Assembly (NCBI GenBank): GCA_947497905.1
Contig: CANMIH010000002.1
Location: 248,001 to 312,000, forward strand
Direction of reading: 5' to 3'
DNA length: 64,000 bases
Source of the DNA: an uncultured Pelagimonas sp.
GTDB taxonomy: Bacteria; Pseudomonadota; Alphaproteobacteria; Rhodobacterales; Rhodobacteraceae
The translations under genes were made by a program, and so were the position numbers. This document shows, one piece after another, positions 46,580 to 56,624 of the stretch. Each line of letters begins with the position of its first letter. The stretch's first letter is position 1. The notes under the pieces were generated by a model. The model ran no database searches and was not told where the DNA came from. It saw only the letters and a program-made list of their open reading frames with translations.

Positions 46580-47103
46580 GTAAAATCTCCTGAACGAATT
46601 TGTAGACGGCGTGCGCGCCAAATCGAGAGCAGCGCCAAGGTAAGGCCCAAACCCGCCCCCAGATAAGCTCCTTCGTGCATCAGTGCGGCGCGGAGGAACC
46701 CCTGTGGATCAGAGCTCGGTAGCAGCGGTAAGCTGTGAGTAAGGTCGGGCATCCAAACCGCGAGGGCGAGACCGAGGAAGGCGCAGATGAGGGCTGTTGC
46801 CATGACATAAAACACCCCGCGTAAACAAGCGCGCAGATAGGGGCGCGCGCCTTTGATCAGCAGAGCAGGCAGCGCGAGGATTGGCCCCATAAGCGCCCCC
46901 ATCCACCAGCTCGCCTGCCAGCCGACAAGCGCGGCGCCTGTGCGGTTGTGCAGGGGGGCGGCCACACGAAACTGGGTGAATTTGAACTCATAAAAATAGA
47001 CGGAGCCGACGGAGTAGCTGATTTGATTGTGCACCATGCCAAACAGGCCCGCCGCAAGCACAGCTACGACAATGATGGCGAGGCAGCTTAGAGGCTTAGC
47101 CAT
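46576..47103 (-). CDS. Membrane protein of the transporter-dehydrogenase operon
   Basis: A 175-residue protein with four probable membrane helices (near residues 8-25, 65-85, 100-118, 145-162). No known family was recognised. It overlaps the aldehyde dehydrogenase stop by 8 nt and the SDR start by 4 nt, so it is a true operon member and may assist transport or sensing. Confidence 0.65.
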   Translation of the reverse strand: MAKPLSCLAIIVVAVLAAGLFGMVHNQISYSVGSVYFYEFKFTQFRVAAPLHNRTGAALVGWQASWWMGALMGPILALPALLIKGARPYLRACLRGVFYVMATALICAFLGLALAVWMPDLTHSLPLLPSSDPQGFLRAALMHEGAYLGAGLGLTLALLSIWRARRLQIRSGDFT

Positions 47104-48532
47104 GGTGGGCTGCGACCGTTTTCAATGTGGAAAATCCATAGAGCGCTTCGAACCCTTTTTCGCGGCCGTGGCCGGATTTGCCCACACCGCCAAAGGGCAG
47201 CTCAACGCCGCCGCCAGCCCCATAATTGTTGATAAAGACCTGTCCCGATTTTAACCGCTTGGCCAGCCGCATTTGCCGGGCGCCGTCGCGGGTCCAGATG
47301 CTTGCGACAAGGCCAAACTCGGTGCCATTGGCAATGGCCACGGCCTCATCCTCGGTGTCAAACGGGATGATCACCTGTACAGGGCCAAAAATTTCTTCCT
47401 GCGCCAACGGGTGATCGGGCGACACGGGGCCAAACAGACAGGCGGGCACATAATGTCCGTCGCTGGCTGGCGCCTCAATCCGCGCCAAACAAGGCAGGTC
47501 AGCTGCACGTTGCAGATAGGTTTTGACACGGGCCTGCTGGGTGCCATTGATCAACGGGCCAATGTCGGGATCGCTGTCTGCCGGGCCAATGTGTTTGGCC
47601 TGATAAGCCTTGACCATCTCGTGGGTGACCTCTTCGAGCCGGGACCGATGGACTAGTATGCGAGAGGAGGCCGAACAGGTTTGCCCGGCGTTTTGCAGTC
47701 CTGCGTTCACAAGAAAGGGGAGGGCCGCTCCGATATCCGCATCTTCAAACACGATCTGCGGAGACTTCCCGCCCAGTTCCAGCGTCACTGGCACAACATT
47801 TGCCCCTGCCGCGATCTGAACTGCGGCGCCGGTGGCGACAGAGCCGGTGAAGCTCAGGTGCTGAATGCCGGGGTGTCCGGCCAGCGCCGCCCCTGCCTCT
47901 GAACCCAATCCAGGCACCACGTTTAAGGCCCCTGCTGGCAGGCCAGCCTCTTGTGCCAGATGGGCAAACATCAGAGCAGTCAGACAGGCATCTTCGGCGG
48001 GTTTCAGGACACAGGCATTGCCCATGGCGAGAGCTGCCCCAACCGAGCGGCCAATGATCTGCATCGGGTAGTTCCACGGCACAATATGCCCGGTCACCCC
48101 ATGGGGTTCGCGCATCGTATAGACGGTATAGCCATCAAGATAGGGAATGGTCTGGCCGTGAAGTTTATCAGCAGCCCCGCCATAAAATTCGCAATAGCGC
48201 GCCAGCGCCAGGGCATCGGCCCGCGCCTGTGTGACCGGTTTGCCCACATCCAGCGTTTCTAGCTGGGTCAGCAGCTCGATATTCTCGGTCACCAGTTGAC
48301 CCAACCTGGTCAGGACGCGCCCACGCTCAGTGGCCGTAAACCGCCCCCATTCGCTGTCGAGGGCAGTCTGCGCCGCGTGAATAGCGGTGTCGATATCCGC
48401 AGCTGAGCCCTTTGCGATCTCGGCCAGTGGGGTCGCAGTCGAGGGGTTTTCCAGTGTGAGTGTGTCTGCGGCCGCATGCCATGCGCCGCCAATCAGCATT
48501 TTCGAAGGATCAAACGGCAGCGTTGGCAGCAT
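47096..48532 (-). CDS. NAD(P)-dependent aldehyde dehydrogenase
   Basis: A 478-residue enzyme from the ATG at 48532 with ribosome site GGAG. The typical motifs are GHIVPWNYPMQIIG, FTGSVATG, VTLELGGKSPQIVFEDAD (catalytic Glu) and GQTCSASSRILV (catalytic Cys). Closest in form to betaine/aminobutyraldehyde-type dehydrogenases. It overlaps the ABC ATPase gene by 23 nt; so substrates brought in by the transporter are probably oxidised here. Confidence 0.92.
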   Translation of the reverse strand: MLPTLPFDPSKMLIGGAWHAAADTLTLENPSTATPLAEIAKGSAADIDTAIHAAQTALDSEWGRFTATERGRVLTRLGQLVTENIELLTQLETLDVGKPVTQARADALALARYCEFYGGAADKLHGQTIPYLDGYTVYTMREPHGVTGHIVPWNYPMQIIGRSVGAALAMGNACVLKPAEDACLTALMFAHLAQEAGLPAGALNVVPGLGSEAGAALAGHPGIQHLSFTGSVATGAAVQIAAGANVVPVTLELGGKSPQIVFEDADIGAALPFLVNAGLQNAGQTCSASSRILVHRSRLEEVTHEMVKAYQAKHIGPADSDPDIGPLINGTQQARVKTYLQRAADLPCLARIEAPASDGHYVPACLFGPVSPDHPLAQEEIFGPVQVIIPFDTEDEAVAIANGTEFGLVASIWTRDGARQMRLAKRLKSGQVFINNYGAGGGVELPFGGVGKSGHGREKGFEALYGFSTLKTVAAHHG

Positions 48533-50114
48533 GAGGGTCTCCAATATCGGGTAGGGTAGGAGCGGCGCCTACCAAGGTTTGTGTATAAATATGCTGTGGA
48601 TCATCCAGCACCTGTTTGGTTGGGCCGGTTTCGACGATCTCACCTTGCTGCATCACCAAAACGCGGTCTGTGATGGATCGTACCACAGTCAGGTCATGGG
48701 TGATGAACAGATAAGACAGCCCATACTCTCGACTGAGATCGGCCATCAGATCCAAGATTTGCGCCCGCACCCGCACATCGAGGGCAGAGACAGCTTCGTC
48801 AAAAATGATCAGTTCGGGGCGAGTGATCAGCGCGCGGGCAATGGCGATCCGTTGGCGCTGACCGCCGGAAAATTCATGGATGAATTTGGTTTGCTCACTG
48901 GGTGCTAGCCCGACAGCAACTAGCGCCTGAGCAATGGCTTCCTGCCGAGCGGGGCCTTGCGGCGCATCCGGCAAAAGATGAAATGGTTCGGAGACAAGCC
49001 GATCTACCCGGTGGCGAGGATTGAAACTGCCGTAGGGGTCCTGGAACACCACCTGGATCTTGCGCTTTGTGTCGGGTCCTGCGGTGGCAATGGGAGTGCC
49101 ATCTAGTGTGATGTGACCTGACTGAATGGGGTCGAGACCAAGAATGGCACGGGTGAGGGTCGATTTTCCGCATCCCGATTCACCGACCAATCCAACTCGT
49201 TCCCCTTTTGCGATTTCAAAACTGACGCCTTTGACGGCCTCAAATCGCGGGCGTTTGGCAAAGGGGTGCGGGCGTGGGAGCGGATAGCTGCGTTTGAGAT
49301 CTTGAACCTGCAGCAACGGTGCCGCGGAGACGGGGGCTGGTAGGTTGGCCTGATGGCGGGAGGCCTGAAACAGCGCTTGGGTGTAGGGGTGGCGCATTTC
49401 GGAGAAAAGCTCGTCCGTTGCCCCTTCTTCCACGATTTCCCCATGCTGCATTACCGCAATGCGGTCGGCCATCTGAGACACCACGGCCAGATCATGGGTG
49501 ATCATCATCAATGCCATGTCGTCGGATTTGGCGAGACTGAGCAGCAGGCTCAGGATTTGCGCCTGGGTTGTGACATCAAGCGCCGTGGTGGGTTCATCGG
49601 CGATAAGCAATCTTGGCCGCAGGGCAATGGCCATGGCGATCACCACCCGCTGTCGTTGGCCGCCTGAAAGCTCATGGGGGAAGCGTGACAGGGGAAACTG
49701 GTCCGGCGGCAGGCCCACGCGGGTCAAAACATCACGAGCCCGCGCACGCGCCTCTGCCTTGCTACCAGCACCATGGATCAGGATAGTCTCCATCACCTGA
49801 TCGCCGATACACTGTACCGGATTCAGTGCAGTCATGGGTTCCTGAAACACCATGCCAATGTCGCGCCCTCGGATTTCGCACATTTGGCCTTCGGACAGAG
49901 ACAGTAGGTCTTTGTCCAAAAGATGGATCTGGCCCGATGCCTCGGCGCCCTGGGCTAGAAGGCCCATGGTGGCAAAGGCCGTCATGGATTTCCCGGAACC
50001 GGATTCCCCTGTCAGGGCAACAACTTCGCCGGTGGCAATGTCCAGCGAAATGCCCTTGAGAATATGTTTCCCGTGGATCGTTAGGGACAGGTCTTGGATT
50101 CGAAGCAGGCTCAT
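48510..50114 (-). CDS. Dipeptide/oligopeptide-type ABC transporter, fused ATP-binding protein
   Basis: A 534-residue protein from the ATG at 50114, with two full ATPase domains. The first has Walker A GESGSGKS (about 37-44) and SGGQRQRVVIAMA, the second Walker A GESGCGKST (about 315) and SGGQRQRIAIARA. This double form is like GsiA/YejF of peptide-family importers. It overlaps the permease gene upstream (ATGA) and the aldehyde dehydrogenase downstream. Confidence 0.92.
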   Translation of the reverse strand: MSLLRIQDLSLTIHGKHILKGISLDIATGEVVALTGESGSGKSMTAFATMGLLAQGAEASGQIHLLDKDLLSLSEGQMCEIRGRDIGMVFQEPMTALNPVQCIGDQVMETILIHGAGSKAEARARARDVLTRVGLPPDQFPLSRFPHELSGGQRQRVVIAMAIALRPRLLIADEPTTALDVTTQAQILSLLLSLAKSDDMALMMITHDLAVVSQMADRIAVMQHGEIVEEGATDELFSEMRHPYTQALFQASRHQANLPAPVSAAPLLQVQDLKRSYPLPRPHPFAKRPRFEAVKGVSFEIAKGERVGLVGESGCGKSTLTRAILGLDPIQSGHITLDGTPIATAGPDTKRKIQVVFQDPYGSFNPRHRVDRLVSEPFHLLPDAPQGPARQEAIAQALVAVGLAPSEQTKFIHEFSGGQRQRIAIARALITRPELIIFDEAVSALDVRVRAQILDLMADLSREYGLSYLFITHDLTVVRSITDRVLVMQQGEIVETGPTKQVLDDPQHIYTQTLVGAAPTLPDIGDPHAANAAV

Positions 50115-50926
50115 GTGCGCATCACCCGCAGTTTCGGGTCCAGTCGGTCGCGCAGCCCATCTCCCAAGAGGTTCAGGCCCAGCACCATAGAGACAATCGC
50201 GAGGCCGGGAACAATCGCCACATGCGGGGCAAGGGCAACCATGGTCTGCGCATCTGCCAGCATACGACCCCAGCTTGGGGTCGGAGGCTGGGCCCCAAGC
50301 CCCACATAAGATAGCCCGGCTTCGGCCAGAATCCCGAGGGAAAACTGGATTGTACCCTGCACAATCAGCAAATTTGCGATGTTGGGCAGAATATGTTCGG
50401 CGCTGATCCGGGTGGTGGATTTCCCGGCCACCCGCGCGGCAAGAATAAACTCGCGTTGCCACAGAGACAACGCCGCGCCCCGGGTCAAGCGGGCGAACAC
50501 CGGGATATTGAAAATACCGATGGCGATAATGGCGTTGATGGCGCCCGCGCCAAAGCTTGCGGTGATCAAAATTGCAATCACCAGCGACGGGAAGGCAAAG
50601 ATCAGATCGTTGCCCCGGCTGATGAACTCGTCAATCATACCTCCGCTGTGCGCCGCCGCCGCGAGCCCAAGCGGAACCCCAGCGCCCATGCCAATACCAA
50701 CGGCAACAACCGCAACGGCGATAGAGGTGCGGGCACCCACCATAATCATGCTTAGCAGATCGCGGCCGAAATGATCCGTACCAAGCAGATGGTGAAAGTC
50801 AGGCGATTTCAACCGGTTCGGTATGTCCATTGCCCCCACATCTGCTGGGGTCCAGACAAAGGATAGAAGCGCGCCAAGCAAGAAGATCGCGCTCAGGCAG
50901 GCACCAAGAAGCAAAGACCGGTTCAT
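50111..50926 (-). CDS. ABC transporter permease (DppC-type)
   Basis: A 271-residue membrane protein with five to six helices. The EAA loop is visible as FILAARVAGKSTTRISAEHILPNI. The N-terminus has the DppC-type periplasmic segment (HHLLGTDHFGRDLLSMIMVGARTS). It pairs with the DppB-type permease to form the channel of a peptide-family importer. Confidence 0.92.
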   Translation of the reverse strand: MNRSLLLGACLSAIFLLGALLSFVWTPADVGAMDIPNRLKSPDFHHLLGTDHFGRDLLSMIMVGARTSIAVAVVAVGIGMGAGVPLGLAAAAHSGGMIDEFISRGNDLIFAFPSLVIAILITASFGAGAINAIIAIGIFNIPVFARLTRGAALSLWQREFILAARVAGKSTTRISAEHILPNIANLLIVQGTIQFSLGILAEAGLSYVGLGAQPPTPSWGRMLADAQTMVALAPHVAIVPGLAIVSMVLGLNLLGDGLRDRLDPKLRVMRT

Positions 50927-51873
50927 GCGCGGCTCCTGAGACGGGGATCTACCAGCGCGTAGGCAAGATCAGTGAGGAAATTCACCACTATCACCGCGAA
51001 GACCAAAAGCATCACGACGGATTCAACGACAATCAAATCGCGCTGGGTGATACTCTGAAAAATAAGCCGTCCGAGCCCCGGAAGGTAGAAAACCTGTTCG
51101 ATGATAATGGCTCCGGCGAGGAGGAAGGAGAACTGTAGCCCAAGGATGGTGAGCACGGGGATCAGGGCATTGCGCAATCCATGGCGCCAAAGCGTTTGTC
51201 CGCGGGTGAGCCCTTTGGCGCGGGCGGTGCGCATGAAGTCTTCGGAGAGCGTATCAATCAAAGCGGAGCGCAGCACGCGGGTGAGGATCGCGGCCTGAGG
51301 CAGGGCAAGTGCGATAGCAGGCAGTGTGAGAGATTTAATTGCTGCCATAGGGTTATCCCAACCGGCAAAACCACCTGCGCTGACCCAGCGGAGCTTGATG
51401 GCAAAGAGCAGAACCAGCAGCATGGCAAACCAGAAATTTGGAATGGCGACACCCAACTGCGTTGCGGCCATCACACTGACATCACCGGCTTTTCCACGTT
51501 TGGACGCCGCCAGAAGCCCGGCGGGAAAGGCAATCAGCGCGGACAGCGTCAGGGCCATCAGTGCAAGAGGCAGTGAGATCCACATACGGTCTGCGATCAT
51601 CTGGGCCACAGGCGCGCGGTAGGTGTAGGAGGTGCCAAAATCACCGGTCATCATACCGGTGACCCAGCTGAAATATCGCTGTAATTTCGGTTGATCCAAG
51701 CCCAGTTCGGTCCGCAGGGCGGCGATGGTGTCGGGTTGGGCGTTTATTCCCAACATATAGCTCGCGGGATCGCCGGGGGCGACTTCGACAACAAGAAAAA
51801 TCACCATCGACGCGACGACGAGGCTTAGAAAAAGTGAAATCAATCTGCGGGTTAGATAGACCAACATGCCCAT
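50923..51873 (-). CDS. ABC transporter permease (DppB-type)
   Basis: A 316-residue membrane protein. The N-terminal helix (LISLFLSLVVASMVIFLVVEVAPGDPA), the segment GDFGTSYTYRAPV, and the EAA loop FMRTARAKGLTRGQTLWRHGLRNALIPV are characteristic of DppB-like permeases. First gene of the operon, with no binding-protein gene beside it, which is unusual for this importer family. Confidence 0.92.
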   Translation of the reverse strand: MGMLVYLTRRLISLFLSLVVASMVIFLVVEVAPGDPASYMLGINAQPDTIAALRTELGLDQPKLQRYFSWVTGMMTGDFGTSYTYRAPVAQMIADRMWISLPLALMALTLSALIAFPAGLLAASKRGKAGDVSVMAATQLGVAIPNFWFAMLLVLLFAIKLRWVSAGGFAGWDNPMAAIKSLTLPAIALALPQAAILTRVLRSALIDTLSEDFMRTARAKGLTRGQTLWRHGLRNALIPVLTILGLQFSFLLAGAIIIEQVFYLPGLGRLIFQSITQRDLIVVESVVMLLVFAVIVVNFLTDLAYALVDPRLRSRA

Positions 51874-52179
51874 AGGTTAGGCGCGGGATTTGCCCCGGTC
51901 CAGTGGGGAATGCCGCAGAGACGCGCCATTTGCGATACCGGAACCGCGCACAACCGGCCAAAGTGTACCATTTGTACACATTGTACGGGCCTCAGCGCGC
52001 TTTGTACCACATCGGTGACGTTGCGTCGGACTGAGCTTAATCGTCATGATCGCAGTCCCTTTCCCCACCTTTGACGGCGCAGGCATAATGCAGGGTGTGA
52101 CATTGCGCCTTCCATGAGGGGGATTTGGGGCTGGCGCTTGGCAGAGCGGCGTCGCAAGGTGCGCGCAAAGGAGCCCAGC
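51874..52179. other. Intergenic region between divergent transcription units
   Basis: About 300 bp between the leftward transporter operon and the rightward DMT gene. It contains four GTAC-centred elements: 51965, 51974 and 51983 in exact 9-bp steps (the last two within TTGTAC), and one at 52004. These may be an operator for the transporter operon. No gene is supported here. Confidence 0.4.
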
Positions 52180-53070
52180 ATGAGCATTTCACCCGACATC
52201 GAGATCAGCGCCCGCAGCAATTTGATTGGGGCGATCTGGATGGTGGTGGCCATGGCCGGATTTGCCGTCGAAGATGCCTTTCTCAAGGCCGCGTCAATCA
52301 ATCTGCCGGTGGCGCAGGTCCTGATGATGTTTGGTGCAGGTGGCGTTGTAATCTTTGCGCTCTGGGCGCAAGTGCTGGGGCAGCGCATGATGCCCCCTGA
52401 GGTTCTTTCAAAGCCGATGCGCATTCGCGCGTTTTTTGAGGTGATTGGGCGGCTGTTTTTTGTGCTTGCGCTTGCGCTGACGCCCTTGTCGTCGACCACG
52501 GCCATTCTTCAGGCCACACCCATTGTGGTTGTTCTGGGCGCGGCGGTTGTGTTTGGAGAAAAGGTCGGCTGGCGTCGCTGGAGCGCGATCTTTGTCGGGC
52601 TTGTTGGCGTTTTGATCATTCTGAAGCCCACAGGAGATAGCTTTTCGCCTTTGTCGATCCTTGCGGTGCTGGGCATGCTGGGGTTTGCGGGGCGTGATTT
52701 GGCCAGCCGGGCCGCACCAAAATCGCTCAGTGTGCAGGTTTTGGGCATCTGGGGATTTGCGGCGATCATTTTTGCCGGTGCGCTTTACATGGGGTGGGAA
52801 CAGAAAATGCTGGTGATGCCCGCCCTGCGAGAGCTGAGCTTTCTTGTGCTGGCCTGTGGCGTTGGGGCTGGGGCCTATGTGGCCTTAATGCGGGCGATGC
52901 GCACCGGTGCGGTGGCCTCGGTCACGCCATTTCGCTATTCACGGCTGCTGTTTGGTCTTGGTCTTGGCGTGTTTGTTTTTGGCGAAGACATGGATCAAAG
53001 CATGTTGCTTGGCAGCGCAATTGTTGTCCTATCGGGGCTGTTTATCCTCTGGCGCGGCAATCGGGCCTAA
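52180..53070 (+). CDS. EamA/DMT-family transporter
   Basis: A 296-residue protein from the ATG at 52180 (ribosome site AAAGGAG). About ten membrane helices in two EamA repeats: AIWMVVAMAGFAVEDAFLKAA starts the first, and LAVLGMLGFAGRDLASRAAP starts the second. The family exports amino acids or metabolites. Substrate unknown. Confidence 0.85.
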   Translation: MSISPDIEISARSNLIGAIWMVVAMAGFAVEDAFLKAASINLPVAQVLMMFGAGGVVIFALWAQVLGQRMMPPEVLSKPMRIRAFFEVIGRLFFVLALALTPLSSTTAILQATPIVVVLGAAVVFGEKVGWRRWSAIFVGLVGVLIILKPTGDSFSPLSILAVLGMLGFAGRDLASRAAPKSLSVQVLGIWGFAAIIFAGALYMGWEQKMLVMPALRELSFLVLACGVGAGAYVALMRAMRTGAVASVTPFRYSRLLFGLGLGVFVFGEDMDQSMLLGSAIVVLSGLFILWRGNRA

Positions 53071-53160
53071 ACTTGGGTCTAATATCGCGCAATATCGCCG
53101 GATCTGCGCTGGAACTGGGACGGAGGGTCGTTAGATTGGGGGCAATCTGAGGAGATACCC

Positions 53161-54471
53161 ATGCGCCCATTTGGACTAGCCGTCATTGCCGCCCTTTTGC
53201 TTGCACCGCTTTATTGGTGGCCCGCGCTTGCGGCGACTTCCCCAGCGGGGGCATTGTTCAGCCAGTATCTGGGGCTTTGGGCGTTGATCGCGATGGGTTT
53301 GGGGCAAATCATCGCCACCAAACTGCCGCTGATCGAGACTGTGTTTGGTCCCATGGACCAGAGTTATCGCCTGCATAAATGGCTGGGCATTGGTGGTTTT
53401 GTTACGGTCCTGATGCACGACACAATTGATGCCGAGATCACCGGTATCCCCGCAGGCGCGTTGGTCGATCTGTCCGAGACCATGGGCGACCTGAGCCTGA
53501 ACGGATTGATTTTCTTCCTTGCGGTGACGGTGCTGACCTTCATTCCCTATAACATCTGGAAATGGACCCACCGCCTGATTGGCATCTGTTTCTTGATGGG
53601 GGCGTTTCACTATCTGTTCACCCAAAAACCGTTCGCCAACACCGATCCTTTGGGGATCTACATGTTGGTGATCTGCGGGCTGGGGACTCTGGCCTATATC
53701 TACACTTCGGCCCCGCGTGTTGTGCGCCCTTTCAGGGACTACAAAATCACCAAGCTTGAGCCACAAGGCGCGGGGATGGCCGTTGACTTGGCGCCTGCGG
53801 GGAAGCCCCTTCGTCATGAGGCGGGACAGTTTGCTTTTGTCTCTTTTGTTGGGGCAGGCCTGACCGAACCGCATCCCTTTACCTTAAGTTCCGCACCTAA
53901 TGAGGATGGCACATTGCGGGTCACCATTGCGCCATTGGGGGACTACACCAACCGGGTGCTTGGGCGCTTGAAAGACGGGGGCGCTCTGCGGGTTGAAGGG
54001 CCCTTTGGCCGATTTGGGCGCGGTGTGCGGGGACGCCAGATCTGGGTCGCGGCAGGGATTGGCGTGACGCCATTTGTGGCGCTGGCCCAACGTTTGCGCC
54101 CTGAGGACGGAGAGGTGACCCTGATCCTGTCAGCCAAACACGCGGCCGACGCGCCGCATGCCTCTGAGCTTCAGGCTTTGGCAGCGGAGAAAACCAACCT
54201 TGAGCTGGTGATCTGGGAAAGCGCGAGCCGGGGGCGTCTGGACGCTGCGGCGGTCGCGCAGATTGCAGGGGATCTCAAACAGGCCAAAGTTCTGTTTTGC
54301 GGACCGGTACCAATGCGCAAGGCGCTGGGCGCAGGATTGCGCGCGCTGGGCGTGCCAGCGCGGCGGTATCACTATGAACAGTTCGAAATTCGCACCGGCA
54401 TCGGGCTACAGTGGGTGCTGAACTGGCTGTGGGCGCGGCGCGATGTGGTGCTGAAACGAAGGCGGGCCTAA
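53161..54471 (+). CDS. Ferric reductase-like transmembrane flavoprotein
   Basis: A 436-residue protein. The N-terminal half has about six membrane helices with His residues for haem (YRLHKWLGIGGFVTVLMHDTIDAEI, and KWTHRLIGICFLMGAFHYLF). The C-terminal half has FAD-binding HPFTLSSAP and an NAD-binding WVAAGIGVTPFVALA, with GPVPMRKALG near the end. This is the form of FRE/NOX-like reductases. It may reduce metals or quinones at the membrane. The last residues are basic. Confidence 0.85.
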   Translation: MRPFGLAVIAALLLAPLYWWPALAATSPAGALFSQYLGLWALIAMGLGQIIATKLPLIETVFGPMDQSYRLHKWLGIGGFVTVLMHDTIDAEITGIPAGALVDLSETMGDLSLNGLIFFLAVTVLTFIPYNIWKWTHRLIGICFLMGAFHYLFTQKPFANTDPLGIYMLVICGLGTLAYIYTSAPRVVRPFRDYKITKLEPQGAGMAVDLAPAGKPLRHEAGQFAFVSFVGAGLTEPHPFTLSSAPNEDGTLRVTIAPLGDYTNRVLGRLKDGGALRVEGPFGRFGRGVRGRQIWVAAGIGVTPFVALAQRLRPEDGEVTLILSAKHAADAPHASELQALAAEKTNLELVIWESASRGRLDAAAVAQIAGDLKQAKVLFCGPVPMRKALGAGLRALGVPARRYHYEQFEIRTGIGLQWVLNWLWARRDVVLKRRRA

Positions 54472-54484
54472 CCCGCCCTTTGGG

Positions 54485-55819
54485 TCACGGCAGCAAATCG
54501 GCGATTTTAACCGCATAGCGATCTGTCATGCCTGAAACATAGTCACACAGAGCATGCAGCGCATCGCTGGGCGATTGAATATCGCGTAGATCCAGTTCCA
54601 GCGCGCGGGCAAGTTTCTCGTGATGGTCGCTGAGCTTGGTCAGTTCCCAGTCTTGCGCGTGCAGGTCTTCGAACACCGGGACCACACCGCTTAGGATTTT
54701 GCGGATCACATTGCGGCCCATCAGTTCAAGCTCTGTTTTGCGGCGCGCGGTAAAAATGCGGGTGTTGGCAATATGGGTGATCTTGTCAAACTCACCTGCC
54801 ACATCACTTGCTTCGATCAGTGAACGGGAGAAGGTGCCATCCATGATACTGTCATAGTTGTTCTGGAAGGCTGCAACAGCATTGCGGATGCCGTTTCCAA
54901 TGGCCTGCGCTCGCAGATGGGTGATGTGTTCCGCCTCGGTCGACTGGGCGTCGCGGGATGACTTGGCCAGAGGCGCAAGCGCCTGACACACTGTGTCAAA
55001 GCTCAGATCCCCGGCGGTGAACGCATCTTCGAGATCGAGGATCTGGTAACAGATGTCATCGGCGGCCTCGACCAGATAGACTAGGGGGTGACGGCGGTAC
55101 CATGGTCCAAATACTGACGCTTCGCGGATCAAACCGGTGGCCTCTGCCACCTCGTCAAACAGCGCGGCCTCTGAGGCAAACAATCCCGGTTTCTTCAACC
55201 CGGAATAGGCAACCTGGCCTTTCAGGTCTTTCTGCACATGGGCCGCAACCGGATATTTGGTAAAGGCCCCCAGCACGCCGTGGGTCAGACGCATGCCGCC
55301 CTGATGGCGGTACATCTCCAGACGGGTCAGGATGCGAAAACCCTGAGCGTTGCCTTCGAATTTGATGAATTCATGACGGTGTTGGGCGGGCAGAGCGGCA
55401 AACAGGTCGCTCGGGTCGTCAAACCGTTCGGCAAACCATTCGCCAATGGTGTCTTCGCCGGAATGGCCAAAGGGTGGATTGCCGATGTCATGCGCCAGAC
55501 AGGCTGCCTGAACCATACCCGCAATGGTATAGCGTGTGCCCGGTTCAATCGCGGCCTGTTCTTCCAGCCAAGCCCCAATTTCAATGCCAAGACTGCGCCC
55601 GACACTGGCGGTTTCCAGCGAATGGATCAGGCGATGGTGCAGGTGGTCATGGTCATACAGTGGATGCACCTGTGTCTTGTTTGCCAATCGGCGAAAGGGC
55701 GCGGAAAAGGTGATCCGATCCGCATCCACCTCATAGGCCGGGCGATGTGGGTGCTGATGTGCGGAGGGGTGTTGCAAACGGCCCGCAGAGAGCAGTTTTG
55801 ACCAGTCCATTTGTGCCAT
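54485..55819 (-). CDS. dGTP triphosphohydrolase-like HD protein
   Basis: A 444-residue protein of the dGTPase type 2 family. The HD metal motif is seen as HHRLIHSLETASVGRSLG and CLAHDIGNPPFGHSGED; further typical segments are YRRHPLVYLVEAADDICYQILDLEDA and the N-terminal DRITFSAPFRRLANKTQV. It hydrolyses dNTPs to nucleoside and triphosphate. Length fits. It is convergent with the flavoprotein gene. Confidence 0.93.
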   Translation of the reverse strand: MAQMDWSKLLSAGRLQHPSAHQHPHRPAYEVDADRITFSAPFRRLANKTQVHPLYDHDHLHHRLIHSLETASVGRSLGIEIGAWLEEQAAIEPGTRYTIAGMVQAACLAHDIGNPPFGHSGEDTIGEWFAERFDDPSDLFAALPAQHRHEFIKFEGNAQGFRILTRLEMYRHQGGMRLTHGVLGAFTKYPVAAHVQKDLKGQVAYSGLKKPGLFASEAALFDEVAEATGLIREASVFGPWYRRHPLVYLVEAADDICYQILDLEDAFTAGDLSFDTVCQALAPLAKSSRDAQSTEAEHITHLRAQAIGNGIRNAVAAFQNNYDSIMDGTFSRSLIEASDVAGEFDKITHIANTRIFTARRKTELELMGRNVIRKILSGVVPVFEDLHAQDWELTKLSDHHEKLARALELDLRDIQSPSDALHALCDYVSGMTDRYAVKIADLLP

Positions 55820-55901
55820 GCGGGTGCCCTTTTGTGTTTTGGCAGGCGTAACATAGCGGGGCAGGCGGGGGAATCCCCCTCATATCTCGTAGGAAGGCCC
55901 G

Positions 55902-56624
55902 ATGCGGTACGACAGTTACATCATCTGCACCAGCCCACGCAGCGGCAGCACACTCTTGTGCCGGATGTTGCAGGACGCAGGCGCGGGGCACCCGGATTCA
56001 CATTTTCACACGGCCTCGCTTGCGGATTGGCGTCGGGCGCATGGGGTGGAGTCTGGGGCAGATCTTGCAAAGATTGTTCAGGCCGCGAAACGCACCGGAT
56101 CTGGCGAGGGTGATCTGTTTGGCATGCGGCTCCAGCGACACAGCTTTGAGTTCTTCATGCATCAATTGGGTTTGCTAAACCCTGAGTGTTCATCAGATGT
56201 AGCGCGGATTGAGGCGGCGTTTGGCCGAACTCTCTTTGTGTATCTCAATCGGACGGACAAGCTCGATCAGGCAATTTCCTATGTGAAGGCCCAGCAATCG
56301 GGCCTGTGGCATCGCGCACCGGACGGGACCGAGATTGAACGGATGGCACCACCCGCAGAGCCAGAATATGATGGCGCGCGGCTGGCACTACAGCGCGACA
56401 CATTTACCGGGATGACTGCCGCGTGGGAGGCATGGTTCAGCGCGCAGGGCATAGCGCCTTTGCGGATCAACTATTCGGATCTCTCCAAGGCCCCTTCACA
56501 TGAAGTGAACCGTGTTTTGACGGCGCTAGGTCGGCCTGCGGTTGAGATTGCTCCGTCGGTTGCGCGGCTGGCGGATCAGGTCAATCGGGACTGGGCGCAA
56601 CGGTTTGCGGCAGAGGGGCGCTGA
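55902..56624 (+). CDS. Stf0-type sulfotransferase
   Basis: A 240-residue protein with the PAPS-binding N-terminus YIICTSPRSGSTLLCRML and a typical Stf0 pattern (LFGMRLQRHSFEFF, then TLFVYLNRTDKLDQAISYVKAQQSGLWH). The mycobacterial Stf0 sulfates trehalose; here it may act on a surface or compatible-solute sugar. A start at 55902 is close to the divergent dGTPase promoter. Confidence 0.85.
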   Translation: MRYDSYIICTSPRSGSTLLCRMLQDAGAGHPDSHFHTASLADWRRAHGVESGADLAKIVQAAKRTGSGEGDLFGMRLQRHSFEFFMHQLGLLNPECSSDVARIEAAFGRTLFVYLNRTDKLDQAISYVKAQQSGLWHRAPDGTEIERMAPPAEPEYDGARLALQRDTFTGMTAAWEAWFSAQGIAPLRINYSDLSKAPSHEVNRVLTALGRPAVEIAPSVARLADQVNRDWAQRFAAEGR

